Counted from the stretch's first letter, positions 27,985 through 37,419 are shown. The stretch: 64,000 bases of DNA from Modicisalibacter luteus DSM 23508 (GCF_000378505.1 NZ_KB899995.1:124001-188000), one strand, 5' to 3'. The notes: a model not told the origin generated them from the sequence alone. Program-made: numbers and translations.

Positions 27985-28536
27985 TTACTGCTGTTTATGA
28001 GCGGTCCGCCGGTAGCTACGCAGCAGGTCGTCTTCGATCAATCGATGTGCGGCTCGGGACCAGGACTCATCCGTATTTCCTCGCATGTCCACGGAGGCGC
28101 CTGCAATGTCCTGGCCGGTAGCGGCATCGCGAATCACGATGTTCATGTTGAGTATGAGGTTGCTGACTTTCTGTACCCAGCCGACCATGACCAACTCGGC
28201 ATTCGCGGCATGTGCGAGGTCGAGCTCGCACCCGTTGCAGTCATACAGGTAGCGATAACGGTGTTTTTCTCTCTCTATCAGTTCATTAATGGCAGCATTG
28301 TCGAGAACTGAGAATTCTGTCCGCGCATTCGTTAATTGCCGGACAAGATGCTGGATTCGGTCGAGTCGCGCGAGGTCGCTGGCCTGCGGGCCTTGATTCA
28401 GCTCGTTCAGTGGGCTGGTGTCTATCAGGTCGAAAGGTATCACGAGGACAGTTCTTGGCACCGATAGGTCGGCGCCAGGAACTGTCGTTGCCCAGAGAAG
28501 ACAGGCGAAAGGTAGCCAGTAGCGGAACCTGTTCAA
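27985..28536 (-). CDS. Secreted DUF2380/DUF3280-like protein of PQQ loci
   Basis: A 183-aa protein with a signal peptide (about residues 1-22, ending VPGA). The mature part starts VPRTVLVIPFDLIDTSPLNELNQG and holds YDCNGCELDLAHAANAELVMVGWVQKVSNLILNMNIVIRDAATGQ, similar to small secreted proteins annotated DUF2380/DUF3280. A Cys pair (CNGC) is present. It sits four bases after the gene upstream of it, so they form a two-gene unit. The function is unknown. Confidence 0.7.
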   Translation of the reverse strand: MNRFRYWLPFACLLWATTVPGADLSVPRTVLVIPFDLIDTSPLNELNQGPQASDLARLDRIQHLVRQLTNARTEFSVLDNAAINELIEREKHRYRYLYDCNGCELDLAHAANAELVMVGWVQKVSNLILNMNIVIRDAATGQDIAGASVDMRGNTDESWSRAAHRLIEDDLLRSYRRTAHKQQ

Positions 28537-28540
28537 CGTC

Positions 28541-29227
28541 CTACTCTTTCAATGGTTCGACGTGATCCAGAATCAGGTGCTCCACCACTGGCTGGCCGCC
28601 GTCATTGGCTGGAAGGGTGGTCTGCATCTCGTAGACATCGCCGGGAATCGCCTCGGCAAGTAGAAAGCTATAGGTTTTATCGAGATAGGCCGCCATCTCG
28701 TTGCGGTGTGTGCGTTCGTCGGCGAACGGCTGAAGCGTGATACGCTGGCCGGCAACGTCGCTACCGTTATAACGCAGCGTGACCGGTTCGATCCTGGCTG
28801 CGTTTTCCAGTGCCAGCTTGATTTGCTTCTGGAAGTAGCGCCAGTTCCCTCCCGTGCGACTGGACATCTCCGAGACGTCGCGCTGCAAGAACAACATGAT
28901 GATGGGATTGCCCTTGGCACTGGCTATGTCGGGAATATGGCGTTGGCGATCGCCGCTGAAGTACTCGACATGGACCTGTTTGGTCTGATCGTCATTGTTG
29001 TGCGTATCCATGACGATCGTGTCGTTGAAGCTGTCCGCTGTGCCCGTGCTGGAAAAGCGGTAATGGTAACGGGCAGGATATTCGACATCGGTAAGATGAT
29101 CGTCAAGAAACAATAGCTGGTTGGCCGGTGAGAAAGAAGCTGCCTCTTTTTCATCGGCGGCTTCGACCAATGGGGCCATCAGCAGTAGCGTACCGATGAC
29201 AAGCCTGGCGAGAGAGCTGCTGGGCAT
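28541..29227 (-). CDS. Secreted hypothetical protein in the alcohol-oxidation cluster
   Basis: A 228-aa protein with a clear signal peptide (about residues 1-23, ending VEAA). I do not recognise a domain. The mature sequence is mostly beta-rich (YHYRFSSTGTADSFNDTIVMDTH, VTLRYNGSDVAGQRITLQPF, LLAEAIPGDVYEMQTTLP), suggesting a lipocalin- or DUF-type periplasmic fold. It precedes the DUF2380-like gene by four bases and follows xoxJ by 58, so it probably belongs to the same transcript as the xox genes. Confidence 0.6.
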   Translation of the reverse strand: MPSSSLARLVIGTLLLMAPLVEAADEKEAASFSPANQLLFLDDHLTDVEYPARYHYRFSSTGTADSFNDTIVMDTHNNDDQTKQVHVEYFSGDRQRHIPDIASAKGNPIIMLFLQRDVSEMSSRTGGNWRYFQKQIKLALENAARIEPVTLRYNGSDVAGQRITLQPFADERTHRNEMAAYLDKTYSFLLAEAIPGDVYEMQTTLPANDGGQPVVEHLILDHVEPLKE

Positions 29228-29285
29228 AATGTTTTCTCCTGGGCGCTGAAACAGGAATATCGTTCAAGCCTGGTGTCAGGCGAGA

Positions 29286-30185
29286 TCAGTCATCGTCATC
29301 CACGGGAGGACGATGGTCTTCGGGCTGCAGCGGCACCAGCGGCACATGGTAATCGCGGAGGATATCGAGTATCTCCTCGTGATTGTCATCGATCAGTTGC
29401 TGTACGGTAGCCAGCCATTGATCATTGCCATAACGCACTCCCATCGAGACAGGAAAGTCGAAGCGCCCTCCGTCGCTGCGCTGGAAGGGAACCACTTCGA
29501 TATCCACCTCATCGACGGTCTCGGCATAGTAGCCGCCGATGGGCCCCCAGATCATGGCGACGTCGATATCACCGTTGACCAGGTCCTGTGTCACCATGTC
29601 GCTGGGATCCTCCTCCCAGCTGCCCGACTGGGCACGATAACTGACGAGTTGGTCGATCAGGTCATGCTTGAGCATCCAGTCCACTGTCGGCGACCCGGTA
29701 AATGCACCGATTCGCAGCGACTGTTTCGTCTCGGCGGGAAGGGTTGCCAGGTCGGAAGGAGAGGCGACACCATCCAGGCCGCGGCCCTTGACGTAGGCCA
29801 GCACATAAGTCGAGCGATAATAGGGGCGGGTGGCCTTGCCGACTTCAAAGGCGCTGCCGACCCGGACAATGAGGTCGCAAGCGTAACGCTGCTCTTCCGG
29901 TAGCCAGCGCTTTAATGTATTGCGGGCAAACCCCATCTGTTCCGGCAACCAGTCATACTCCACCGGGACGCCCAGCTTGCTACCGAGGAACTCGGCAATC
30001 TTGTTTTCGAAGCCTTCCTGCTGCTCATTGGAGAACGGCATATTGCTGGGGTCCGCGCAAACACGTAGCGATTCGGCGGCCGGCGTTTGAGCGGCAAATG
30101 CTGAACCAGCCAGTAGCGGAATACCCAGTAGCCCGAGGGCAAACAGTGACCGGCGGATCAGGGGAGTCGGTAAGCGAATTATCAT
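29286..30185 (-). CDS. xoxJ: Quinoprotein dehydrogenase-associated periplasmic binding protein (XoxJ/MxaJ family)
   Basis: A 299-aa secreted protein. The signal peptide (about residues 1-32, ending SAFA) is followed by a solute-binding fold: LRVCADPSNMPFSNEQQEGFENKIAEFLGSKLGVPVEYDWLPEQMGF, then ACDLIVRVGSAFEVGKATRPYYRSTYVLAY. This is typical of MxaJ/XoxJ, which helps activate methanol dehydrogenase. The start is ATG 30185, since the longer open frame has no signal sequence at its N-terminus. The C-terminus is Asp-rich (PPVDDDD). It follows xoxF and xoxG in the expected order. Confidence 0.82.
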   Translation of the reverse strand: MIIRLPTPLIRRSLFALGLLGIPLLAGSAFAAQTPAAESLRVCADPSNMPFSNEQQEGFENKIAEFLGSKLGVPVEYDWLPEQMGFARNTLKRWLPEEQRYACDLIVRVGSAFEVGKATRPYYRSTYVLAYVKGRGLDGVASPSDLATLPAETKQSLRIGAFTGSPTVDWMLKHDLIDQLVSYRAQSGSWEEDPSDMVTQDLVNGDIDVAMIWGPIGGYYAETVDEVDIEVVPFQRSDGGRFDFPVSMGVRYGNDQWLATVQQLIDDNHEEILDILRDYHVPLVPLQPEDHRPPVDDDD

Positions 30186-30361
30186 AGTAGTTCCAGCCGA
30201 ACGAGCGTTCGGGACCTCTTCGTCAGTCTGACCCGGGCGAGCGGAGCAGACGGTAAAACAGGCTGGCAGCCATCTGGATAGCCGCCAGCGGCGGGCTCTG
30301 TTTGTTATAGTCGATTCGATAACGTGCAGGGTTTCCTCCGGTCCGAAAGACATGGCCCACA

Positions 30362-31039
30362 CTACATCTGTTCTGGCCGCCCCGCCTTGAGGGCCCCGTC
30401 AGACCTTGCCTTAAGGAAGGCCCAGATACTGTCGATATTGTCCATGACGGATTTGTTGCTTCCCCAGGGGGGCATGACAGAATACGTGCCAGTACCGGGG
30501 TTCATGCTTGTTTGGCCGTTGGAAACGATATTCACGAACGTTTCCTTATCCATGCCTTTCAACTGCTGAACAAGGCTCGGGGCAAAGGTGCTTCCCTCTG
30601 CGGTTTCGCCATGACACTGCGAACAATGGCCGACAAACTTTTGATAACCTAGCACCACAGCTTCATTTGCCTTGCAGGCACCACTGCTACAGTCGACTTC
30701 GTAAGGTGCTCCCCCTGCCTGAGCGCTGTTGGCTAGGGTGTTCTCGCTGCCTGCTTGTTCGCTGCTGTCCCCCTGGGAAGCGCCTGAGTCCGAACTACCG
30801 TATTCAGCAGCACCGTAGTTACTGTAATCATTGACTGTGGGTTCACTCGATGCCGTGGAGGCAGTACCGGCCGACGTGTTGGCTTCGCTGGAGCTATCAC
30901 TGTATTCCGCGGCGCCGTAGTTGCTGTAATCGTTCACGACTGGGTCATCGCTGCCTTGTGCAATAACGATAGACGAAATAAAAAGAGGGGTTAATGCGAG
31001 GCATAGCTTGGTGATAAACGCATGTTTTCTTATAGCCAT
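30362..31039 (-). CDS. xoxG: Secreted c-type cytochrome, XoxG-like, with a duplicated linker motif
   Basis: A 225-aa periplasmic cytochrome c. A signal peptide (about 1-27) is followed by a long Ser/Ala/Gly-rich linker (28-115), then one haem domain with CSQCH at 139-143 and the likely Met ligand in SVMPPWG (M189). Two near-identical copies of VNDYSNYGAAEY lie in the linker (residues 35-46 and 69-80). An extra Cys pair (117, 122) precedes the haem domain. Downstream of xoxF, it is the probable electron acceptor of the dehydrogenase. The gene symbol rests on context. Confidence 0.8.
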   Translation of the reverse strand: MAIRKHAFITKLCLALTPLFISSIVIAQGSDDPVVNDYSNYGAAEYSDSSSEANTSAGTASTASSEPTVNDYSNYGAAEYGSSDSGASQGDSSEQAGSENTLANSAQAGGAPYEVDCSSGACKANEAVVLGYQKFVGHCSQCHGETAEGSTFAPSLVQQLKGMDKETFVNIVSNGQTSMNPGTGTYSVMPPWGSNKSVMDNIDSIWAFLKARSDGALKAGRPEQM

Positions 31040-31081
31040 AGTTCATACCTTACATATACGGGGCGATGCTTGACCGAAAGA

Positions 31082-31119
31082 AACCCTTACCAAGGCCGGC
31101 CTTGGTCCAGGTAAGGGTT
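31082..31119 (-). terminator. Intercistronic stem-loop between xoxF and the cytochrome gene
   Basis: A 10-bp stem (AACCCTTACC at 31082-31091, GGTAAGGGTT at 31110-31119) encloses a smaller GGCC-centred palindrome. Read on the minus strand it is followed by TTTCTTTC. Partial termination or mRNA protection here would give more dehydrogenase than cytochrome. Confidence 0.6.
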
Positions 31120-31156
31120 AACGAGACTATTTATGCTTGTCAGTTACGTCTGATGA

Positions 31157-33028
31157 TCAGTTCGCTGCGACATCCTTGGCTGCTGATTCAGGCAGTGTAA
31201 AGACCGTCAATACGCCCCCTAGCTGGGTGTAGTTGGACAGATCTCTATAGCCACCTACAGCACCGAGGCCTTCAGTCGACTCGGTCAGGCCTGCTGCCAT
31301 GCCGATACCGGCCCAGCCCCCGATACCCGAAAGCACACCGATGTATTGCTTACCGTCATGGCTCCAGGTATTGACGTTGCCGATGATGCCGGAGGGTGTC
31401 TTGAAGCTGTAAAGCTCTTCACCCGTGTTGGCATCCACGGCTTTGAGGTAACCCTCGAGTGTTCCGTAGAACACCACATCTCCGGCGGTCGCTAGGGCGC
31501 CACTCCATACCGAGAATCGCTCGGGAATCGACCACTTGATCTCGCCAGCAGTGGCATCCCAGGCGATAAAGGTTCCCATGCGATTGGCATCGATCTCCTT
31601 GACGGGGTTGGTGATATTGCCCGGACCGGGGTACATGGACAGCGTGGCCCCGACATAAGGCTGGCCCGCGGTGTAATCCACCTGGTACGGCTCGTAGTCC
31701 ATGCAGACGTGGTTGGTAGGCACATAGAACAGGCCGGTCTTGGGCGAGAAGGAAGCCGGCTGTTGATCCTTGGAGCCCAGCGCGGCAGGACAGATGCCTT
31801 CAACATTGACATCTTCCTTTCCCACCGTAGCGTACTGATCGTTGACGACGGGGCGACCGGTCTCCATGTCGACGCTACTCGCCCAATTGATGTCCTGATC
31901 GTACTTGTTGGCGGAAAGCAGCTCACCCGTTTCACGATCCTGGGTGTAGGCGAAGCCGTTACGATCGAAATGCACCACCAGCTTACGCATTTCGCCATCG
32001 ACTTCCTGGTCCACCAGGATCTTTTCATTGACGCCGTCGTAATCCCACTGGTCGTGCGGCGTCATTTGATAGACCCATTTCGCCTCGCCGGTATCCGGAT
32101 CGCGAGCGAAGAGGGACATCGACCATTTGTTGTCACCGGGACGCTGGGTGGGGTTCCAGGTGCCAGGGTTACCGGTACCGTAGTAGACCAGATCGAGCTC
32201 GGGGTCATAGGTGAACCAGCCCCATGTAGTACCACCGCCGATCTTCCACTGGTCGCCTTCCCAACTCTTCAGGCTGGAGTCCTTGCCCACTGGCTGGCCG
32301 GTTGCCGCGTCAATCGTTTCGTCGGGATTGACCAGCATCGAATCATCGGGGCCGGTGCTGTAAGCACGCCAGGCAAGCTTGCCATCATCGATGTTGTAGG
32401 CCGTCAAATAACCTCGAACACCGAACTCGCCACCGGAAATCCCGGTAATGACCTTGTCCTTGACGACTAGAGGGGCATTCGTTGCGGTTTGCCCCTTGCT
32501 GGGGTCACCATTGATGCTCTGCCAGGCGACTTGTCCGGACTCCGCGTCCAGGGCCACCAGGGTGGTATCGGCTTGCTGCAAGAAGATTTTGCCATCGGCA
32601 TAGGCCAAACCACGGTTAACCGTATCACAGCACATGACACCGATAACCTGCGGGTTCTGGCTGGGTTCATATTTCCACTTGATCTCTTGGGTATTCAGGT
32701 CGATTGCAATGACCTTGTTGGGAAATGGCGTTTGGATATACATGGTATCTCCAAGCACCAGCGGGCCACCCTCATGACCGCGCAATACCCCCGTGGAGAA
32801 GGTCCAATCGGGTTGTAGCTGGCTGACGTTACTTTTGTTGATTTGGTCAAGCTCGCTGTAACGCTGTCCGTTGTATTGCCCTCCCCACATAACCCATTGG
32901 CTGGGGTCTTTCTGAAGCTCGAGCAGTTCCTGATTGGCCAGGGATGCGTCAGAAAGCATGAATACCGATGCGGCAAGACCACCGATAAGAAGCCGTTGGG
33001 ATTTACCGCCTGGATACTTCTTTTTCAT
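31157..33028 (-). CDS. xoxF: PQQ-dependent methanol/ethanol dehydrogenase with lanthanide-type metal site (XoxF/ExaF-like)
   Basis: A 623-aa periplasmic quinoprotein alcohol dehydrogenase with a signal peptide (about 1-31). It shows the vicinal disulfide C133-C134 ([10 protein letters not shown]), metal/PQQ ligands E201 (GGEFGVRG) and N287 (GTGNPGTW), and catalytic D329 in [12 protein letters not shown]331, two residues after the catalytic Asp, is the extra carboxylate found in lanthanide-dependent XoxF/PedH/ExaF enzymes and absent from calcium-type MxaF. Tryptophan-docking repeats occur throughout. ATG 33028 has GGAG six bases upstream. Substrate preference (methanol versus longer alcohols) cannot be read from the sequence. 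Confidence 0.9.
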   Translation of the reverse strand: MKKKYPGGKSQRLLIGGLAASVFMLSDASLANQELLELQKDPSQWVMWGGQYNGQRYSELDQINKSNVSQLQPDWTFSTGVLRGHEGGPLVLGDTMYIQTPFPNKVIAIDLNTQEIKWKYEPSQNPQVIGVMCCDTVNRGLAYADGKIFLQQADTTLVALDAESGQVAWQSINGDPSKGQTATNAPLVVKDKVITGISGGEFGVRGYLTAYNIDDGKLAWRAYSTGPDDSMLVNPDETIDAATGQPVGKDSSLKSWEGDQWKIGGGTTWGWFTYDPELDLVYYGTGNPGTWNPTQRPGDNKWSMSLFARDPDTGEAKWVYQMTPHDQWDYDGVNEKILVDQEVDGEMRKLVVHFDRNGFAYTQDRETGELLSANKYDQDINWASSVDMETGRPVVNDQYATVGKEDVNVEGICPAALGSKDQQPASFSPKTGLFYVPTNHVCMDYEPYQVDYTAGQPYVGATLSMYPGPGNITNPVKEIDANRMGTFIAWDATAGEIKWSIPERFSVWSGALATAGDVVFYGTLEGYLKAVDANTGEELYSFKTPSGIIGNVNTWSHDGKQYIGVLSGIGGWAGIGMAAGLTESTEGLGAVGGYRDLSNYTQLGGVLTVFTLPESAAKDVAAN

Positions 33029-33096
33029 GGTAATCTCCATGTTTACCTTATACTTGTTTTCTCTCCGGGCCCGCTGGCGTGTGCCCGTTACAATTG

Positions 33097-33124
33097 ATTA
33101 TGGTAGCTCTTTAGAAACCGTCAA
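33097..33124 (-). promoter_or_regulatory. Sigma-70-type promoter for xoxF
   Basis: On the minus strand, TTGACG (33119-33124), a 16-bp spacer and CATAAT (33097-33102). This leaves a 5' leader of about 60 bases before the xoxF ATG at 33028. Confidence 0.55.
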
Positions 33125-33202
33125 TTACTAATTTTCCCGCTTACCATAAAGACTAATGGCTGGATGGTGGACAGAAATATATTCATTTCTCAGTGGAAAA
33201 TA

Positions 33203-33224
33203 ATTATTGCCACCTGGCAATAAT
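33203..33224. promoter_or_regulatory. 22-bp palindrome upstream of the xoxF promoter
   Basis: Perfect 10-bp arms ATTATTGCCA (33203-33212) and TGGCAATAAT (33215-33224) around a CC spacer. It lies about 80 bp upstream of the xoxF -35 box and just before a small plus-strand ORF. It looks like a dimeric regulator site. The regulator is not in view. Confidence 0.5.
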
Positions 33225-33235
33225 AAGAGGAGCGC

Positions 33236-33310
33236 ATGCCGCAAAAGAAAACAACCAGTCTCGACTCCAAGACAGAATCAATGCTTTCAGTTCACGCTTT
33301 ATGTGAATGA
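33236..33310 (+). CDS. Possible 24-codon ORF in the xoxF upstream region
   Basis: ATG 33236 has a good ribosome-binding sequence (AGAGGAG) and opens a 24-residue frame (MPQKKTTSLDSKTESMLSVH...). I recognise no family. It could be a leader peptide, the stub of a decayed regulator, or chance. The surrounding 33125-33477 interval otherwise holds the palindrome at 33203-33224 and a 7-bp hairpin at 33381-33401 that may terminate the minus-strand gene at 33478. Confidence 0.2.
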   Translation: MPQKKTTSLDSKTESMLSVHALCE

Positions 33311-33477
33311 TATTGTTGGGGATGCGCGGGAGTACGCACGCCATGAGGGGCGCTTGATTTGTCGAAACTAATGAGTGGAGGCCTGCCTTTACCGGGCAGG
33401 CTATCCGGGTCGAGAGAGCTCAGCTTGTCCGTGGACAGCGGCTTAATAGGGAGGCGCTTTCCTGCTGTCTTCGTTGA

Positions 33478-33846
33478 TCAGGGGGCGTTGCCTGCGATCA
33501 GGCATTGTTCTGCCGCGCGCTGTTTGATCTTGTCAAACTGTGAACGGCTCGATTCTGCAAGCCGACCTTCCCTCAGTATTTCGGGGCGTTCACCACCTGC
33601 CTTTGCTCCTCGAGCAAAGGTGTCCATGGTGACGAAATCCTCATAAGGTATCTGGTCAGCGATCCGGTCAATACTGCAAGAGCATTTATAGAGATTGTCG
33701 TAATTTTCTCCGCCCAGTTGTTTCATGCAATAGAAAGCATATTCTACCCGCGCCTGGGTCGGGTAATCGTGTTTAGGAGTATCATTGGCAAGAGCGCTGG
33801 CGGGCCACAGCGAGGCGAACAATAGCGCTATATAAGTAGTTTTCAT
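33478..33846 (-). CDS. Small secreted Cys-containing protein of the PQQ locus
   Basis: A 122-aa protein with a signal peptide (about 1-20, ending ASALA). The mature part has four cysteines (FYCMKQLGG, YKCSCSIDRIA, AEQCLIAG) and no other domain I recognise. ATG 33846 is chosen because GGAGAG sits just upstream; nine further in-frame residues precede it. Similar small Cys proteins occur near quinoprotein dehydrogenases. It is divergent from pqqA, with about 260 bp between. Confidence 0.65.
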   Translation of the reverse strand: MKTTYIALLFASLWPASALANDTPKHDYPTQARVEYAFYCMKQLGGENYDNLYKCSCSIDRIADQIPYEDFVTMDTFARGAKAGGERPEILREGRLAESSRSQFDKIKQRAAEQCLIAGNAP

Positions 33847-34108
33847 TTCTCTCCATCCGTCTGATATCGGCACTGCAATTCACCCTTTTATGGTTCTATT
33901 TATAGCTTATGTATAGGCTTGCGAATGGATCTGGTGAGTTGGAAATTGGTTTCAGCAATCCCGGGATGCTGTGGCGACGTATCTAGGCTAGCAGTGTTTG
34001 TAAGCATAAGTATCCATGATTCACCTAAAGTATATGATCACAGACTCCACAGGAGTGCTTTACTGTGAGTGCAACACCCAACAATAAATGCCTATAGGAG
34101 TATCCGCC

Positions 34109-34180
34109 ATGTGGACCAAGCCCGCTTACACCGACCTGCGCCTTGGCTTTGAAGTTACCCTTTATATCGCCAACCGGTGA
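34109..34180 (+). CDS. pqqA: PQQ precursor peptide PqqA
   Basis: A 23-aa peptide, [19 protein letters not shown] followed by IANR. It has Glu15 and Tyr19, the two residues cross-linked by PqqE and turned into PQQ. The ATG at 34109 has ATAGGAG upstream. It lies directly before pqqB with a stem-loop between. Confidence 0.96.
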   Translation: MWTKPAYTDLRLGFEVTLYIANR

Positions 34181-34196
34181 AATCAAGCAGTGCAGT

Positions 34197-34221
34197 CAGG
34201 CGCTCCGCATCGGGGCGCCTG
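34197..34221 (+). terminator. Stem-loop between pqqA and pqqB (partial terminator/stabiliser)
   Basis: An 11-bp stem with one G-U pair (arms 34197-34207 and 34211-34221) and a CAT loop; no long T-run follows. A hairpin here fits the known need for more PqqA message than pqqBCDE message. Confidence 0.65.
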
Positions 34222-34246
34222 TACTATCTGGTAAGGAGTCCTATCT

Positions 34247-35176
34247 ATGCAGGTGCTGGTCCTGGGGTCGGCAGCGGGAGGTGGTTTTCCTCAATGGAAC
34301 TGTAATTGCCCCAACTGCCAAGGAGTACGTAACAACACCATTGCCGCAGAATCCCGCACCCAGTCCTCGATCGCAATCAGTAGCGATGGCGAACGCTGGT
34401 TGTTATGCAACGCCTCGCCGGATATACGGGCCCAGATCGCAGCCAACACAGAGCTTCATCCCAGGCAGAATCTGCGGGATACCGGCATTGCCGGGGTGCT
34501 GTTGGTCGATGCACAAATCGATCACGTGACGGGGTTGTTGTCACTACGTGAAGGGTGCCCGCTGGATGTCTGGTGCACTCCCAATGTCCATCAGGACCTG
34601 AGCACGGGCTTTCCCTTGTTCGAGATGCTTGGGCATTGGCAGGGTGGCTTGCGTTGGCAGCCGATAGATATCGATACATCCCGGCATGAAGCGGGTTTCA
34701 CGGTCGGCTTCTGTCCGGAGTTGAAATTTACCGCGGTAGCGCTGGATAGCAACGCGCCGCCTTATTCTCCAAGGCGGGGCGCGCCCACGCCGGGAGACAA
34801 TATCGGCCTTTTCATAGAGGACACGGCCAGTGGTAGCTCGCTCTTCTATGCCCCGGGGCTGGGGCGGATAAGTGACAGTACACGGGCCTGGCTGCGCCGC
34901 GCCGATTGCGTCCTTGTCGATGGAACCCTATGGCACAACGACGAGATGCAGCGCCTGGGCGTAGGAAGCGCAACAGGATCGGATATGGGGCACCTGGCGT
35001 TGGCGGGTGAACATGGGCTGCTATCCGAACTCGACAGGCTGCCCGAAACGACCCGACGCATTCTCATCCATATCAATAATACAAACCCGATTCTCGACGA
35101 AGCCTCGGCTGAGCGGGCGGTACTCGATGCGCGAGGGATCGAAGTAGCACGCGATGGCCTTAAGCTGTCCTTGTAA
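34247..35176 (+). CDS. pqqB: PQQ biosynthesis protein PqqB
   Basis: A 309-aa metallo-beta-lactamase-fold protein ([26 protein letters not shown] at the N-terminus, [48 protein letters not shown]). It acts as a hydroxylase in forming the quinone precursor from the PqqA-derived Glu-Tyr. The CPNC pair lies at the zinc-binding N-terminus. TAAGGAG lies upstream of the ATG. Confidence 0.96.
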   Translation: MQVLVLGSAAGGGFPQWNCNCPNCQGVRNNTIAAESRTQSSIAISSDGERWLLCNASPDIRAQIAANTELHPRQNLRDTGIAGVLLVDAQIDHVTGLLSLREGCPLDVWCTPNVHQDLSTGFPLFEMLGHWQGGLRWQPIDIDTSRHEAGFTVGFCPELKFTAVALDSNAPPYSPRRGAPTPGDNIGLFIEDTASGSSLFYAPGLGRISDSTRAWLRRADCVLVDGTLWHNDEMQRLGVGSATGSDMGHLALAGEHGLLSELDRLPETTRRILIHINNTNPILDEASAERAVLDARGIEVARDGLKLSL

Positions 35177-35217
35177 AGCCAAAGCTGGCCCTTTCGTCCC
35201 TGTGTTAAGGAGCCGCC

Positions 35218-36012
35218 ATGATTTCCACTTCATCCACGCTTTGTAACCTGTCTGCCGGTGGCGCTTCCCAGGGCGCGATGGATCGTGAAGCCTTTCGCGC
35301 CGCGCTGATGGCCAAAGGCGGTTATTACCATATCCATCACCCCTACCAGGTCGATATGGCCGAAGGGCGAGCAACGCCCGAGCAGATTCGCGGTTGGGTC
35401 GCCAATCGCTTCTATTACCAGATAAACATACCTCAGAAGGATGCGGCACTGCTTGCCAACTGCCCCGATGCCTCGGCCCGGCGGCGCTGGATCCAGCGCC
35501 TGCTGGACCATGATGGGCATGATGACGACGCAGGAGGCATCGAGGCCTGGTTGACCCTTGGCGAAGCAGTGGGGCTGACCCGGGAAGAACTGTGGTCGCA
35601 GGAGTATGTGCTGCCCGGCGTGCGCTTCGCCGTGGATGCCTACGTCAATTTCGTACGACGCGCTGACTGGCGGGAAGGGGCAATCTCCTCACTCACCGAG
35701 CTGTTCGCACCGGCGATTCATCAGAATCGCCTGAGCACCTGGCCGGAGCATTACCCCTGGATCGATGCCAGCGGATACGCCTATTTCCGCAAGCGCCTGA
35801 ACGAAGCCCGGCGCGATGTCGACCATGGGCTCGAGGTGGCGTTATCCGTCTGTATTACCCATGAGCAACAGCAACGTGCCCTGGAAATACTCCAGTTCAA
35901 GCTGGATGTGCTGTGGAGCATGCTCGATGCCATGAGCATGGCCTACCAGCTGAGTCGTCCGCCGTATCACACGGTAACCGACCAACGCGTCTATCACCGG
36001 GGACTGGCATGA
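35218..36012 (+). CDS. pqqC: Pyrroloquinoline-quinone synthase PqqC
   Basis: A 264-aa PqqC, the oxidase that makes the final ring closure and eight-electron oxidation to PQQ. Family landmarks are [76 protein letters not shown] and [24 protein letters not shown] 35218 has AAGGAG nearby; a second ATG at 35278 would still leave a full domain. The stop overlaps pqqD. Confidence 0.96.
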   Translation: MISTSSTLCNLSAGGASQGAMDREAFRAALMAKGGYYHIHHPYQVDMAEGRATPEQIRGWVANRFYYQINIPQKDAALLANCPDASARRRWIQRLLDHDGHDDDAGGIEAWLTLGEAVGLTREELWSQEYVLPGVRFAVDAYVNFVRRADWREGAISSLTELFAPAIHQNRLSTWPEHYPWIDASGYAYFRKRLNEARRDVDHGLEVALSVCITHEQQQRALEILQFKLDVLWSMLDAMSMAYQLSRPPYHTVTDQRVYHRGLA

Positions 36013-36278
36013 ACGAGAACATGATCTATGGCCTGCGCCCAGGCTGGCGGTTGCAGTGGGAGCCTGCCCAGCAGCGCCATGTGCTGCTGTATCCGGAGGG
36101 GATGGTTCAGCTCAACGATAGTGCCGGAGCGATCCTGGAGTTGATTGATGGCCAGCGAAACGTTGCGGACCTGATCGCAGAGTTGCAACAGCGTTATCCC
36201 GATGCACCTTCGCTTGGACAGGACGTGCGGGAGTTTCTTGTCGAGGCTGAACATAAAGGGTGGATACGCCATGACTGA
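36009..36278 (+). CDS. pqqD: PQQ biosynthesis peptide chaperone PqqD
   Basis: An 89-aa RRE-domain protein that presents PqqA to PqqE. Typical features are [39 protein letters not shown] and a winged C-terminal half ending [15 protein letters not shown]. It overlaps pqqC by four bases and pqqE by eight. Confidence 0.95.
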   Translation: MNENMIYGLRPGWRLQWEPAQQRHVLLYPEGMVQLNDSAGAILELIDGQRNVADLIAELQQRYPDAPSLGQDVREFLVEAEHKGWIRHD

Positions 36279-37419
36279 TTACTCACCTTCCCATGCTGAA
36301 CTCAGTGCAGGCGCGCCGCTCTGGCTTCTGGCCGAACTCACCTATCGTTGCCCATTGCAGTGCCCCTACTGCTCCAACCCGCTGGATTTTGCGGCACAGG
36401 ATCACGAACTGACCACGCAAGAGTGGATTGATGTGCTCCATCAGGCCCGGGCAATGGGTGCCGTTCAGATGGGGTTCTCGGGTGGCGAGCCGCTGGTCCG
36501 CAAGGATCTCGAAGAGCTGGTGGCCGAGGCCCGCCAACTTGGCTTCTATACCAACTTGATCACATCGGGGCTGGGACTGGACGAAGCCCGCATTCAGGCT
36601 TTGCGGAATGCGGGCTTGGATCATATTCAGATCAGCCTGCAGGCAGCTGATAGTGACATGGCCGGGGCACTGGCCGGCTCGAGCAAGGCTCACGCCCGGA
36701 AGCTGGCGATGGCTCGTGCCGTCAAGGATGCGGGCTACCCCATGGTGCTCAACGTTGTTCTGCATCGGCATAATATCGACCAGATCGATCGCATCATCGA
36801 GCTGTGTGTCGAACTGGGCGCCGATGCGGTGGAACTGGCCAACTGCCAGCTTTACGGCTGGGCTCACCTCAACCGGACCGGCCTGCTGCCCAGCAAGGCC
36901 CAGCTTGATGCGGCAGAGGCCGCTACCGAGCGCTGGCGGGAACGGCTCGCGGGCGAAGGGAACGATATGCGCCTGCTCTTCGTAGTGCCGGACTACTACG
37001 CCGAGCGACCCAAGGCCTGCATGGGAGGGTGGGGCGCCATCTTCATGACCGTGACCCCCGATGGCACCGTGCTGCCATGCCATAGTGCGCGAGATCTGCC
37101 CATGACCTTTCCCACGGTGCGCGAGCAGGCACTCAGGAGCATCTGGTACGACAGCTTTGCCTTCAATCGCTTTCGCGGCGAGGCCTGGATGCCGGCGCCC
37201 TGTCGCAGTTGCGATGAACGCCACAAGGATTACGGCGGCTGCCGCTGCCAGGCCTTCCTGCTGACCGGGGACCCGGCAGCGACCGATCCGGTCTGCGCGC
37301 TGTCTCCCGATCACGGCCTGATCGAGACAGCGCGTGAAGAGGCGGCTCAGGATGTGCGTAGCGTCGCGCAGTTGACGCCGCGCAACGCGCGCGAGTCGAA
37401 AGTGTTCTGTCGCGCATGA
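36271..37419 (+). CDS. pqqE: PqqA peptide cyclase PqqE (radical SAM)
   Basis: A 382-aa radical SAM/SPASM enzyme that links Glu15 and Tyr19 of PqqA. The SAM cluster motif is CPLQCPYC (about residues 30-37), followed by [13 protein letters not shown]. The C-terminal SPASM cysteines are in [14 protein letters not shown] and [19 protein letters not shown]. The start at 36271 lies inside the end of pqqD. Confidence 0.96.
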   Translation: MTDYSPSHAELSAGAPLWLLAELTYRCPLQCPYCSNPLDFAAQDHELTTQEWIDVLHQARAMGAVQMGFSGGEPLVRKDLEELVAEARQLGFYTNLITSGLGLDEARIQALRNAGLDHIQISLQAADSDMAGALAGSSKAHARKLAMARAVKDAGYPMVLNVVLHRHNIDQIDRIIELCVELGADAVELANCQLYGWAHLNRTGLLPSKAQLDAAEAATERWRERLAGEGNDMRLLFVVPDYYAERPKACMGGWGAIFMTVTPDGTVLPCHSARDLPMTFPTVREQALRSIWYDSFAFNRFRGEAWMPAPCRSCDERHKDYGGCRCQAFLLTGDPAATDPVCALSPDHGLIETAREEAAQDVRSVAQLTPRNARESKVFCRA

